From the NCBI RefSeq assembly GCF_048128805.1, contig NC_136013.1, positions 6,580,102-6,644,101 of the forward strand: 64,000 nt of DNA, given 5' to 3'. Positions 12,462 through 27,100 of this stretch are shown here, piece after piece; position 1 is the stretch's first letter, and the number at the start of each line of letters is the position of its first letter. The DNA comes from Centroberyx gerrardi. Lineage: Eukaryota; Chordata; Actinopteri; Beryciformes; Berycidae. Position numbers and translations under genes: made by a program. Below the pieces are notes generated by a model. It did no database searches. It had not been told where the DNA came from and worked only from the letters and a program-made list of their open reading frames with translations.

Positions 12462-15400
12462 ATGTGGACTTTTATATTTCTGTCTATTCTGGGACTAAAC
12501 ACCTGTCAGGTTAGTCAGTAACATAATGTAGCATTACACATTGGAAATATATGTTGAAATTCAAAATCGCAATATGTAGCTGTGTTAAATGTTGTGAATC
12601 TACTCTTGACTTTTTCAGGTGTCTGGACAAGGTAAATTGATTTGTATGATTTTTAAATGAATCTTTGAAAATTGCTTAGAATTTGAAATGTTCTACTGAG
12701 GGAGTAGAATATCCTGTTTGATGTTAGATACTTTAGGGTTTGTTTGTATGTATTGATATTGCACTGCATGACTCAGTTACTAACATAATATTGTTTGTAG
12801 ATAGATATATTTGATACAATCTGTTATGCATATTTGACCTCTTGAAATGTATTGGATCTAATCTGATGTTTGCTTGTTTGGTTTGCACGTTTCAGGGCCT
12901 TCAACACAAATGCATTATGCCGTTCTGGCAGTAGAGGAAAGTGCCATCGAAAACATAACTAAACTACTGAATGATTTTATTGGGGGAGAGGAATCTGAAC
13001 ATGTGCAAGTTACGAGCATTAAAATGACAACAAGTAAACATCTATCTAATATTGCAAATTCTGCCTAGTCTGATTCATTTTGAATGAAAAAACAAATGAG
13101 TAAAATTCTTCTTTTTTTTTTCTTTTTTTTTATAATGAGAATGTGAGATTCTGCAGCATGAAGCTCAGTGTTCCTGCATGTCAGATCACAGCTGGAGCAA
13201 AGAGCTTTGTGAGTCTCAGCAGTGTTGTGACAATGAGACGTGTAGTTTCTCAAAAACACCACCTCCAACGTGTCATCCAAATACTAGAGGTACTGGGATA
13301 TCTTTACTGTGTGTGTGTGTGTGTGTGTGCCAGTAGATGCATTCATGCATAATGTTTAAATAATAACATAGATTAACATAGATTCTTTCTCTTTACAGTT
13401 ACGATCAATGGATCAGTTGTTCTGAATACAGTGCAGTATCTTGGCTGTCTGGGAAACAAATTGTCTGCCGATTTCAAAACATGTCATAACAAATTGTTAA
13501 CAGAGGTATGTGTGGGGCAGGGCAGGTTATTTGGAAAATACGGTAAACTAATACAAACAATTAGGAATGAACGGCAATAACAATAATAATAATATGAATT
13601 TAGTTTCTTATCTAATTCTGTCTGCCTATTTGCCATAAAACAATGGCTATACAGCAGCATTAAAAGTGAAAGACACATCTTTTATTTCCTTTGTACACAA
13701 AAAACAAGAGATTGGCTCCTATCTGCAACTATAAGAACTTACCTTTTATTATCATTGGGATAATGTAGTTATTAACATAGGTATTGTCTTTTATCAGTAA
13801 TATACCTATGTGTGATCAATGCCAGCCTTTAACATTAATGAGATGTTTTCTTTCAGATGAAAACAGTGTACAGCACTTTGACCGGATTTGTCAGTTTGAC
13901 AATTATGGAGTTCAGGTACTTCTTTGTTTCCCCAATACACAAATCTCCAGTAGTTTTACTGAGAACTGTTTTGAATATGTGACCGAAATTTTGATTCTTA
14001 TTTCACTGAAGGACTGGAAGTATCATTGCAGATTTTGAAATGACTATTGACGACAAAGTCTCAGCGAATGATCTGGTTCAAAGATCACAAACCTTGAGTC
14101 AAAAACTGAACTCAACATATTCCCTGGAGACTGCAGGTAAATCTGTTAAATGAGCAGTTTAGTGACTGATCGCTCAACAACGTTAGACATACAGAGCCAG
14201 AAAGTGCAAACCATTAACAGTAGCCTATTGTTTTCTCCATTCACACATATCACTGACTATGTAGACTCCATATATCAATGCTCAGTGACACTCAGAAGTG
14301 TATTCCATGCCACTGGGAGAGATGAGGGTTCACTTGACCAGTCTCATAGCAGGAAGACTGTTTTCTTCATGTAATTTTAAAACTCTTTTATCGCTGTCAC
14401 AAGTGCAAGATGATCTGGGAAATGTCAGGCAGAGAAGTGTGTCACTTATTGTAAATCAAGTTATAGACGTCTAAACTCTACAGCATATCTTAGGGATGCA
14501 GCCTACTCAACAGAGGTGGGGACTCGAGTCACATGACTTGGCCTCGAGTCAGTTTTAATTGCTTGAGACTTGACTTGATGCATGAAGAGAAGACTTGAGA
14601 CTTGACTTGACTTGTACTTTGATGACTTGAAAAGGTTTCTAAAGTCTTGACAAAAGATCTTGATTGAAAAGTGATGAGATTTGTTCCAGCAGACGACTGA
14701 ATTTAAATTCTCTTTTCTGAATTTGTATGGAATGATTGAATTTATTGAAGTTGAAACTGATTATAGAAATCAAACTCATGATGCTCTTAGAAGTTTGTAT
14801 CCTATTAAAACCATATTGCATTGAAATGTCTTAGATATTTAGTTTTCTTTAAGATATTAAATTGATACTGGACTCTTGATTTGTTCTGACTTGACTTGCT
14901 GTTCTACATTTAGACTTGGGGCTTGACTTGAGACTTGTGCTTCAAGACTTGAGACTGACTTGAGACACGAGCAAAGTTGACTTGGTCACAATGGTACGCT
15001 CTTATTTTTTCCACAGGTCTTGTCCATATAAATGTTCCACTTGGCCCCGTGCCTTTTAACAGTCGTGAAGTTTTAAAATGCACGCGACAAGACGACTTGA
15101 ATGTAGATCCAGTGTGGCAGCTGACAAAAAAAGGTCGAGTATTTGACATAACTAACGGCACCGAGTCTCACCTGGCGTCAGTAGGAATGGATGCCACACT
15201 CACACTTAAAAACACCTCAGAAATCTGGGCAGGTATATTTGTTTCAGCTACTTTATTTACATTTGAAAATTTACTGTAGATATTTGTATTTCTTTTATTC
15301 TAATTAGGTATTTGATTCAAGCCACAAGTGTGAAGATATATGGCCTAAACTGTACCATTTTTTGCAAACCATTTACAATAATTAAATGGTTTGACACTAG

Positions 15401-18400
15401 ATATCTTAATCACTGTATGTTTTGTGACTCTTACCCCTGTTTCATTTTAGGACTGTTTACATGTGCCTACAATCAAAAACCTATGTTTGGAAGCATAGTT
15501 CACAAAGCCACTGCAACACTGGATGTAGCGCACCTGCCAGATATTCACATTAGTAGTGAACCTCAGTTTCCACGCTGCAAAAGTTCAAAAAATTTAGTGG
15601 CTGTGAAAGTCATATGTGAGATAAAGCCTAGCAATGACAGTTACAAGGTGACATGGAGTGGTGACGGCCACAAATCAGACATAAAACCCTGTAAGTACGT
15701 TTCTGGCCTCATACTTTCTCATTGTGCAGTGAGTTGTGCAGTTTTGTTTAACTCTAGTGCATACTTGTCATTGCCACGCATGATAAATCATTTCAATTCT
15801 TGCAGATAACGACCCTATTGCAGCTGATACAAACGTTGGCTGTATCCAAGATGAGGAAAAAACAGAACCAGAAATAACATGCACGTTTACAAACAGGCGC
15901 CAGCAAAACCAAAGTGCTACAATTAAAATAAATGTCATATACGGTATGTTTTAGTATTATTTCAATGTTCAAATTTAGTTTTGATCACCACAGAAAACAA
16001 TATATGATATTAAGATATGTTATGCCTCAATGATTTGCCATGTGCCAAAATTTGACATGAACCGATTTTGTAATAAATGATAAATCAAGGCATTCATGAA
16101 TTTGTAACTTGAAGTTGATAATGTCGAGCTTTTCTTTTTCCAAACAGAAAATGATCTTTTTTGTGAAGCTGAAGGTGGGTGGGCAGACACTAAAGCTGGC
16201 TTTACTGCAGTGTTGAAATGCCAGAACAGGGCTGGGGACAGACAAAGGAAATGCTCAGATGAGGGAAAATGGAAAGATGAGGAATCATTCTGTGTGAACC
16301 GGGACCTGGACAGTATACTAGAAGAAACACGTGTAAGCCAAACTTCAAGCATCACTGACATTTTCACTCATTCATAACTGATGGCTTTTGTTCTAAAATG
16401 ACATATCCATCATTTGATTAAAAATGACTCCTACTGTTAAAAAGTATTATTAGCACAGAATAAAAACAAATTAAGGTACTTATCAAAGGCTAACTAAAGT
16501 TCTTAGTTGGCAAAATGACAATAACAGGCAGGAATCTCTATATTTTAGATATATTGTATCGTAAACCTTAGGTTATGATTATTTTTGTTGAGTTGTTTGA
16601 GTTGAAATCCTCAGTTATAGCTCAGAGCTTAAATTTTGACATCCAATTAAAGAGGTTTAATAATTATCTCTGTCGTTACAGATTGTTGACATAGGACTTG
16701 GAACAATAGATAACAATGCTGCATCCGTATTTTCTCGTCTGAAGACTGCCACTAACAACACAGAGAGTATCAACACTTTTTCCAATGTGAATGCATCCAT
16801 TTTCGTACTCTTCGGTATGAAAGACAAAATAAACCATATATTTAATGAATCAACGCTCGATGTAAGTACTGGAGAATCTTTGATAATCTTTATTCAGTGT
16901 TTTACTAGGGTTCGACCGATATGGATTTAAAGTCAAATACTGATATTGGACGATATATATTTACCAATATGGTAACACTTTACAATAAGGGTACATTAAT
17001 TAAGGGTTAGTTAATGCTTAATAAGCATTAACTAACCCTTAATTAACAGTTAACTAATGTGTCTGGTAATCATTTACTAATGATGTTCATGTTAACTAAG
17101 GTATTAATTTATACATTATTTAAGTCATCTTTATAAACTATTAAATAATGTATAAATTAATACCTTAGTTAACATGAACACCATTAGTAAATTACACATT
17201 AGTTAACTGTTAATTAAGGGTTAGTTAATGCTTATTAAGCATTAATGAACCCTTATTAAGCATTAACTAACCCTTAACTTAGTGTACCCTTATTGTAAGT
17301 GCTACCACCAATATTTTGTGCCAATATTCAGTATCTTCAAATTAAACAATTTTTCTTGCCAAAAAAATCTCAAAAAGTACAAGTATTCAGTGATTTTCCC
17401 CAGAATTTGACTCTTGTCAGGGCGGAAAAGCCTCTGAAACAGTATTTAGACCATCATGGGACACTAAAACTCTCCACTGAAACGCTAATGAAATTCTTTT
17501 AGCTTAGCTGCTCCTTCAGGCAGGATGAGGTAGGTTTCACTGCAGGTTTTACAGTCTGCCATCCATGAAGCTGTTGAGTAAAATCATATCTTCACCTCCA
17601 TCATATCGGCAAGGCCAATATTAGTTTTTTTATTAAAAGGCCATATATCCGTCTAACCCTAGTTATTACTTTGCTTATTATAGTCATATTGAATGCCACA
17701 ACTACTAGGAAGGTTTTGCTTAACTTTAAGCACACAAGTTGTACTTAATTCAACTGCAAGTGAATTGCCCTCCTCTCTTTTCAGAACCTTCTGCTATCAT
17801 CCAGCAATATCCTGGATAAATCTCTTGAAAAATCATGGAAGGATGACAAAGGCGGCAATTTGTCACTGGCTGAAAGATATTTGAGTTCAGTTGAGAAACT
17901 GATTGAGCTAACAGATGTTGCAAGTGCCGCTAAACATACATCAAATATAGAAGTAAACACATGTAATGGCACGCACAGGTCACATTGCTCAAATTCAGTG
18001 TTCAACGTCAACGTCTCTGTGGACGGCGCAGACTCTGGCAGTGTAAAGACAACAGGGTTTAAACAACTGGAGCAGTATTTTCCCCAGGGAGAAGAGTATG
18101 AGCCCAACAGCATCGTCGTGTCAACAACCACCGAAAAGATTCTATCAAGTCCCGTTGTTAAAATCGACTTCCCGTTGCTCAAGCCGAGACCTCGCAACCA
18201 CATGATGGAGTGTGTGTCATGGAATGAAACCAGTAGAGAATGGTCAACACAAGGCTGCAAGTGGGAGCCTTCTAATGAACAACACTGTCATTGTGAGCAT
18301 CTGTCCTCGTTCGCCATTCTCATGTCAAAGCAACCACTGGAAGTCAAATTTTCGAACCTGATAACCTACACTGGACTGTCTGTGTCCATCATCTCACTCA

Positions 18401-20101
18401 TTATGTGTCTGGCAATAGAAATAATGGTCTGGAGTTCTGTAGTCAAGTCAAATGCTTTACATTTACGCCATACTGCCCACATAAATATTACTCTCTGTTT
18501 GCTGATTGCAGATATCGCTTTTTTAGCATCTGCTTTTCCCAAGAAGATTTCAGAAAGTTGGTGTCAGATTTTTGCGGTGTTGAAGCATTTCTGCTATCTG
18601 TCCATGTTCTTTTGGACACTGTGCCTGAGCTTGACGCTTCTTCATCAAACGGTTTTGGTTTTCCAGCATCTGAGCAAGAAGACCTACATTGTACTGTCAA
18701 TTCTGCTGGGCTACCTGTGTCCCTTTCTGATTGTTGCGATCACCTTCATTACCAACGAAAGCGGTGCCAAAGACTCCTACTACTCCGATGAGTCCTGTTG
18801 GCTGATTTATGCTGGAACCCTAAAAGGGTCCATCTATACATTTCTCATACCACTTGGTGTAATTGTTTTAGTCAATTTGTTCAGCATGGTGGTGATAATC
18901 ATGACGCTTTTGGAAAGACCTAAGACCACAGCCAACAGCTCTCAAAATGAACATAACGCTTCCAAAACTCTCCTGAGGTCAGTTGTTTTCTTGACTCCAA
19001 TCTTCGGGGTGACGTGGATTTTTGGATTTGCTGTACTGGCTGTTGACCTCACCTATGGACACATAGCCTATGTTGTCAATTATGCCTTTACCCTACTGAA
19101 TGCATTCCAGGTATGGTCCTGCAGTCAATAATATAATCTTCAGCCAAACACCTAGACATATGCAAGCAGTACTTGGTCAGTAACCTGTGTTATATAATTT
19201 GCAGGGCTTCTTCATTTTGTTGACCACATGCTTGGGTGAAAAAACGGTGAGGCACCTTTACTTCTTTAAAGGAGAAATCCATCCTAAAACACTTTAACGC
19301 TGTTAGAAAACAGCTGTTTGTGATGTACTTTGCATTTTTGTGCCCATTTTGTTGTCTGGTGGTATATTTTTCTTATTAACGGGCGAACATAGACAACGTG
19401 ACGTGACACTGAGATATTTCCAGTGCAGTTACAATGGAGTGTAATAGCAGAAAATCTGTCAGCGATCTAAAACATCAACAATAAACGTCAGATTTTGGTG
19501 TCAGTCCCTCAGAATCAAAGAGCGAGGGCTTCATTCTAGACTCACCGTTTTGCACCGATATTCAATAATCATACAGGGAGAAATCCATCGTAGAAGAAGA
19601 GGAGATACCACTTTCTCCACTGACAGCAGCCTCAATACACCAGAATGCAATGCAGCTGCACAAGACATGTTGCGTTTTGAGTAAGGGGCGCTGGTCAAGT
19701 AGATGTGGCAGGCTGAGGGAAAGAGGGTTCACCAAAAAAAGTAAATTACAACACATTTTCACAAAATGACTCCTGGAATACACCGACAGCGTAAGAGAAT
19801 CTGAGAGTGGATTTTTCCTTTGATAACTTGATAGAGTAATGGATTAGACCATTGACCACAGTACTACAGAATCAGTATAACCATTTTAATCCAATTTTAA
19901 CAGGTACGTGATGCATGTCTGAAGAAGATGCATATCACCAAAAAAGTAAGTTAACAGTGCAGCGTGGCAGTGTGTTTTTCTTATATGTAAAACTACAGTG
20001 TGTGTTGACAGCTGACTTGATCTTGCACATCCCGCTCCTCTCCTCCGCAGGGTCCAACATCAATCAGCCAGAGCTCCACAAGCTCCACATTGAAGAAGTG
20101 A
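12462..20101 (+). CDS. adgrf5-like: adhesion G protein-coupled receptor, ADGRF (GPR116/ADGRF5-like), complete
   Basis: Surface receptor with an auto-proteolytic ectodomain. Coding exons: 12462-12509, 12619-12631, 12896-13033, 13140-13289, 13399-13505, 13857-13915, 14012-14136, 15017-15232, 15451-15690, 15806-15943, 16148-16332, 16682-16861, 17785-19110, 19205-19246, 19904-19945 and 20051-20101; 3060 nt in phase, 1019 aa. Order: signal peptide (MWTFIFLSILGLNTC), a Cys-rich stretch (about 66-116), SEA-like region (about 117-213), two Ig-like domains (about 214-411), a hormone-receptor-like Cys module (about 411-473), GAIN, and a GPS with CHCEHLSSFAIL at about 700. Cleavage is expected at HL/S, exposing SSFAILMS as tethered agonist. 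Seven membrane helices run from about 726 to 985 in one large exon plus the next small one. The tail is Ser-rich (SQSSTSSTLKK). Paired Ig domains and the adjacent ankrd66 point to ADGRF5; fish have several ADGRF paralogues, so the exact orthologue is uncertain. Confidence 0.9.
14511..14990. mobile_element. dispersed MITE rich in GACTTGA motifs in a GPCR intron
   Basis: Begins CAGAGGTGGGGACTCGAGTC and is flanked internally on both sides by many GACTTGA/GAGACTTG repeats, ending near GACTTGGTCACA. The CAGAGGTGGG start and inverted CTCGAGTC/GACTTGG ends resemble a widespread fish hAT-type MITE. The right terminus is degraded and I could not identify a target duplication. Confidence 0.6.
16906..17661. 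mobile_element. hAT-like non-autonomous element, copy 2 (host of a nested insertion)
   Basis: Starts TAGGGTTCGACCGATATGG and ends ATATCCGTCTAACCCTA, an inverted match. The interior is shared with 7457-7913. It lies in the GPCR intron 16862-17784 and is interrupted at 16971-17306 by a separate fold-back element. Confidence 0.7.
16971..17306. mobile_element. fold-back hAT-like MITE nested in copy 2, with 8-bp target duplication
   Basis: Begins GGTAACACTTTACAATAAGG and ends with the inverse TTATTGTAAGTGCTACC; nearly the entire 336 bp folds on itself around about 17130 (AAATAATGTATAAATTAATA arms). It is bounded by perfect direct copies of ACCAATAT at 16963-16970 and 17307-17314, an 8-bp duplication characteristic of hAT insertion. 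Removing the element and one copy restores a sequence that parallels the related element at 7457-7913. Confidence 0.88.
19266..19823. mobile_element. TTAAAGG-ended MITE, copy A, in a GPCR intron
   Basis: Left end TTAAAGGAGAAATCCATCC; right end TGGATTTTTCCTTTGA is the inverse. The interior (GATATTTCCAGTGCAG, ACAATGGAGT, GTAAATTACAACAC) is shared with 38714-39300 in smc6. The terminal TTAA is intact on the left and degraded to TTGA on the right. Same terminal class as the 6413-6928 element but a different family. Confidence 0.7.
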
Positions 20102-20123
20102 AAATTGTTTCAAATCTGTGTAT

Positions 20124-20183
<60 letters not shown>

Positions 20184-21195
20184 GTCACTACAAGCTACAT
20201 ATTAGCTACATAAATACATCAATATGTAATGTAAATCATCATGCTGTCATGGGATGTTGGCTTATTCTGTCTGTGGTGGAGGTGAAAGCTCATCATACTA
20301 TGTTGTAACATTTTATTTGTGCGATATAACTGTTTTTTGATTGGAGAAATGATCTACAGGACGCAGCTGGCAAACCTGTATTCTATGATTCTTTGATATT
20401 GTGTAATAAACTCCAGATTAATGATAAATATGGTGTGAGCAATATAGTGCATGTTTACCATTTTGTCCTAAAGCCTTGAAGTGTTGCAGAATCACTGCCA
20501 ACTGAGACACTACACTACAAAATAATTTTAATAACAATAAGGCACTTAAACTTAAAAACATAAGTTTAATTGCTGCCGTAAAAAAATATAAGTTGACTAA
20601 AATAGTACTGGACAGTTGGGGCAAAGCTCATTTGTAAAACTCGCTGACTTAAGTTCAATCATCAAGTGCCAAGTCATATTGACAAATGAGTAGTAACTAA
20701 CTGATGAACAATGAGGACAGTTTTAGTGTCAGTTTTCATGTGTAAAATCAAGATTATGCTATTTGTCAAGAAGCAAGCAGTACAGTCTGCACTAACATGT
20801 AATAGAGACAGATACGATTGTCTAACACACAATTGTAAACTTTTTGAAATATTGAGGGTTTCAATTTTTCATCATGATTATCATTATTTTATTTTTTATC
20901 AGAAACAGATGATTCACCTTACATCTATGTAGAGCAAGTCTATCCTTTAACTTTATTCAAATAAGAAAAAGGAGAGTTAAACCAAATGCAGTGCATGCTG
21001 GGAAATATGTTAATAGCTATAACCTTCCTGACTCAACTGTCATTATATGATCAGCTAGAGAATGCTTGGTAAAATGTTCCTTTAATTTTAAGTCATGAAC
21101 TTGCACTATGAAGTTTTACAGTGCCTACAAGGATGTCTATCTTTGTCCTGTTGATGAAATTTCTTTGTGTAAAATCTTGTTTTTTTGTTTTTTTA
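20102..21195. other. convergent 3' regions of the GPCR and ankrd66 genes
   Basis: Following the GPCR stop, an AATAAA at 20405-20410 (+) is the likely poly(A) signal. On the minus strand an AATAAA lies at 20952-20957 downstream of the ankrd66 stop. I see no further gene; a (TAC)n tract sits at 20126-20183. Confidence 0.6.
20126..20183. repeat. (ACT)n trinucleotide tract in the GPCR 3'UTR
   Basis: About 19 uninterrupted ACT/TAC units start 25 bases after the stop codon. The ORFs reading through it (poly-Thr, poly-Leu) are artefacts. Confidence 0.9.
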
Positions 21196-22823
<1,628 letters not shown>

Positions 22824-24102
22824 CTAGTGTACACATGTTGCGTTGCGAACCAAAGTGTTTTTATTTATGTATTCATTCTTTTTTTTTAAATTTGTAAATG
22901 GTACTAGGTACATTAGGAACAACTAATTTACAATAACATACAAACATAATATTGTGCAATATTTTGCCAGATGTTAGGAAGACAGTGGATTTACATCTCA
23001 AATCATCTGTTCATTTAAGAGTGAAAAGCTATCACCATTTTTTTCCTTCTTTATAAGGCTTTCAATGTTTGACCAGAATAGGCCTAATTCACTGTATGGG
23101 TATAATTGCAAAATAAATGGGCAATACATTCAACATGATTTTGGTGGAAATGCACAAAGGAGTAGTGTCAGTTTAGAATTTTGACAATGTTTTTGTTGTG
23201 GGATAGCATTATGTACAGTTTTAAAGAAAACCTCTTTTACCCTACAGTAGGAAATTGTTACACAGACTATACCTTCCCCCATTCTACAGAAGTTGCAAAC
23301 CAACAATGTTTGATGCATTTATAGTATGTTGCTGCAAACTATTGTTTTACCCAATTTCTTGCCATCTCTGCAAGGTTTTTCTGATGAGTCAAAGTCGAAA
23401 TGCAAATTTAAATCCCATATCATAATCCATAACCAAACTTGATCAGTGTCATCTCAATATGACTGGGCTATGGGATTCTTGTGTACAACCACACATAGTT
23501 TACGTTAATGGAATGCAAGAGCAGCAAGAAGCCTCTCATTCCTAAGGCCATAATGGAACACAGCCTCTATCAGCCAAACTTATAATCCATTTTAAAAACA
23601 AGCTACACTGTTTTATTTGTTTGTTTATAAGTATATTTATTAACAATGTGAGCATTAACAATATGGCAGAATTTTAATTTCATTGGTTTGACAATAACGA
23701 GTAAAAATCCATGTTCCAAAACATGTTTTATCAGTTGACAAGGTTCAGACTATATTGTCAACTCTGTTTTTCCTCATTGCCACTTATCAGGATCCAGTTC
23801 TGAAACAAACAATCATGAATTTAGATTACTTAAACAACTTAAACTTGAACACTGAAAACATGAAACTCATCCATTTCTATGTTCTAGGCATTGCATTGCA
23901 TAACTCACTTGTGAAATAATAGAACTATACAGACTAATTAATCCTTCAATTGGTTGCCAATGAAATAACAAAAAAAAAAATGGTGTTACTGCAGTAGGTT
24001 TGTTGTCTTATTACATAGAGAAGCGCCCTCATGCCATTTTATTTTGTTGTTGTAGAATACATGTCACAGGATGGAGATAATGTTAAAAGTTAAGTCTCAT
24101 AC
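22824..24102. other. intergenic region and 3'UTR exon of tdrd6
   Basis: Between ankrd66 and tdrd6 I see no gene. On the minus strand an acceptor at 23800-23802 suggests a 3'UTR exon (23799 downwards) joined to a donor after the tdrd6 stop (exon end 24103). A minus-strand AATAAA lies at 23636-23641. The rest is AT-rich. Confidence 0.45.
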
Positions 24103-24105
24103 CAT

Positions 24106-27100
24106 TCAGTCAAAATGGCTTTTGGTGATTGTGGGTCTAACACTCTTGTCCATGGCCTGGTCCAATGAAGATAAGACACCTAATGGAATGAAATAAATGA
24201 ATGAATATGACATTTATTAAAGGCTGCAGTTTTTCTACAGTTTTAAAAAGCAACACAAAGTATAGTCTACTAACCTGATTGAGGGCTTTCTGCCATGGCA
24301 TTCTCTGTGGCAAACCCTTTCCAGTATTTCTCCATCACTTTATTCACAACCATATTCCCATACTCAATTTTCACTTTATATTGAGGAACTGCAATCTCCA
24401 AATGATCCTCCATGTTAAACATTGTCATGTTGAGTGGTATATCAACCAGAAGATTGTAGAAGTCATCTAAAGCCCTGTCATCCCAGGTGCCTTTAGAGTC
24501 GTCAAATCCATCCAAAGAACACAAAAAGGCCTGAGGAGCCGTCTCAAACAGGCTGGGAGGAAGTGATCTCACATCCTTGATGTCAACATCAGACTCATTT
24601 CCATAGTCAATAAACAGAACAAAGAGACTATTGCCAGTTTTGCGAATGACCTGAGCTCGATACCACTGTTTGTCACTGGCAAAGAGAGCAAGACAGGGAC
24701 TCCCAGGACCCAGTGTCTCCGGGAACATCGTGCGCTGCTCGGACTGTCCTAGTTCCTGAGCGAGCCTTGACACTTCGTTGAGGTCCTCCATGTTGGCAGG
24801 CTGACACCAGAAGTAGTGGGGTCCCACAATGCAGGATGCGTATACTTCCTCAGTCTTGTTTTGGGAAATGTTCGGCTTCTTGTAGCTGCAAATATTCATA
24901 TTTCCTTGAGGGCAATTAAGTTGCGTCATATTTGACTCAGTTTGACCACCATTCAAGGTTTCTGATTGACAACTTTCTGCCATGGCACTCTCTGTGGCAA
25001 ACCCTTTCCAGTATTTCTCCATCACTTTATTCACAACCATATTCCCACACTCAATTTTCACTTTATATTGAGGAACTGCAATCTCCAAATGATCCTCCAT
25101 GTTAAACATTGTCATGTTGAGTGGTTTATCAACCAGAAGATTGTAGAAGTCATCTAAAGCCCTGTCATCCCAGGTGCCTTTAGAGTCGTCAAATCCATCC
25201 AAAGAACACAAAAAGGCCTGAGGAGCCGTCTCAAACAGGCTGGGAGGAAGTGATCTCACATCCTTGATGTCAACATCAGACTCATTTCCATAGTCAATAA
25301 ACAGAACAAAGAGACTATTGCCAGTTTTACGAATAACCTGAGCTCGATACCACTGTTTGTCACTGGCAAAGAGAGCAAGACAAGGACTCCCAGGACCCAG
25401 TGTCTCCGGGAACATCGTGTGCTGCTCGGACTGTCCTACTTCCTGAGTGAGCCTTGACACTTTGTTGAGGTCCTCCGTGTTGGCAGGCTGACACCAGAAG
25501 TAGTGGGGTCCCACAATGCAGGATGCGTATACTTCCTCAGTCTTGTTTTGGGAAATGTTTGGCTTCTTGTAGCTGCAGATATTCATATTTCCCTCACTGC
25601 AATTAACTTGCGGCACAGTTGACTCCGTTTGACCACCTTTCGAGGTTTCAGATTCAGGACTTTCTGCCACAGGATTCTCTTTGGCAAACCCTTTCCAGTA
25701 TTTCTCCATAACTTTATTCACAACCATATTCCCATACTCAATTTTCACTGTATACTGGGGAACTGCAATCTCCAAATGATCCTCCATGTCAAACACTGTC
25801 ACATTGAGTGGTTTATCAACCAGAAGATTGTAGAAGTCATCAAAAGCGCTGTCATCCCAGGCGCCCTTGGACTCATCAAATCCATTCAAAGAACACAAAA
25901 AGGCCTGAGGAGCAATCTCAAACAGGCTGGGAGGAAGTGATGTCACATCTTTGATGTCGACTTCAGACTCATTTCCATAGTCAATAAACAGAACAAAGAG
26001 AGTATTGCCAGTTTTACGAATAACCTGAGCTCGATACCACTGTTTGTCACTGGCAAAGAGAGCAAGACAGGGACTCCCAGGATCCAGTGTCTCCGGGAAC
26101 ATTGTGCGCTGCTCGGACTGTCCTACTTTCTGAGCGAGCCTTGACACTTTGTTGAGGTCCTCCGTGTTGGCAGGCTGACACCAGAAGTAGTGGGGTCCCA
26201 CAATGCAGGATGCGTATACTTCCTCAGTCTTGTTTTGGAAAATGTTTGGCTTCTTGTAGCTGCAGATATTCACACTTCCTTCAGGGCAATTAAGTTGCGT
26301 CACATTTGACTCAGTGTGACCACCTTGGAAAAATGTCTCTGCCAAAGATATGTCTTGGTCCTCTAGAATGACGTCCCAAACATTTTCTGTCTCCTGAGTG
26401 AAGATGCATGTAAAGGTCTTTTTAGGATTCTCTGCTGTGGCTCTTTTGAATATTAATGCTGCTTCCTCATCCAATTTGTCATGTTTGTTGTTCACACCTC
26501 CAAGACTACAAGGAATGCTGAACTTTGGACATGTTACCAACTCTTGGTCAAGGTAAGAGGTTTTGACACATGGGATTGTTGCTTCATTGCCAAAGTCTAT
26601 GAATTCAACATGGACAGTGTTGTCCTCAAGTTTGTGTCTGACAACTGCACGATACCAGGAACTGTCATCAGGAAATTCTGCCTTCACCAAATCGCCAATC
26701 TGGAGGTCATCAAAATCAACTGGAACACAGAGTGATTGGGGTTCATTTAGCTTCTTCAAAAGAGAGTGCATTTCATTTTCTTCCTTTTGCAACTGAACAA
26801 AAACACTGAATGGATTGCTGAAATGTGAAATATACACCTCTGCTGACAATCCTTGTTTTATGAGCTTCGGTGGTAAATCTGTGATTCTGGCACTACTAGA
26901 AGTTTTTTTTCTTTCATCCAAAGTCTTTCCAAGTTCACCCTCTGGCACGGAGACATGAAGCATGGACTGTAGAGTCATCTCTTGTTCAGCTCCAACACAC
27001 ATTCCATTGCTGCTATGAACTTTATTTTGTTCTGTCATCTTCCTTAATGGTGACATATTCATGTGCTCCTGTGTTTGGCACTCCTCCCTTGGCACACTAA

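Noticed and set aside
13143-13352. ORF MRFCSMKLSVPACQITAGAK in the GPCR gene
   Set aside because: Wrong frame. The phase required by flanking exons gives a Cys-rich segment (CESQQCCDNETCSF) typical of the receptor.
19247-19297. Alternative GPCR C-terminus reading through the donor at 19247 (VRHLYFFKGEIHPKTL)
   Set aside because: The read-through enters the MITE at 19266. The spliced version through 19904-19945 and 20051-20101 gives a family-like basic and Ser-rich tail.
24279-25940. Three similar plus-strand ORFs (24279, 24966, 25629) that look like a repeated small protein family
   Set aside because: They are antisense shadows of the 687-bp tdrd6 repeats and repeat only because the coding strand does.
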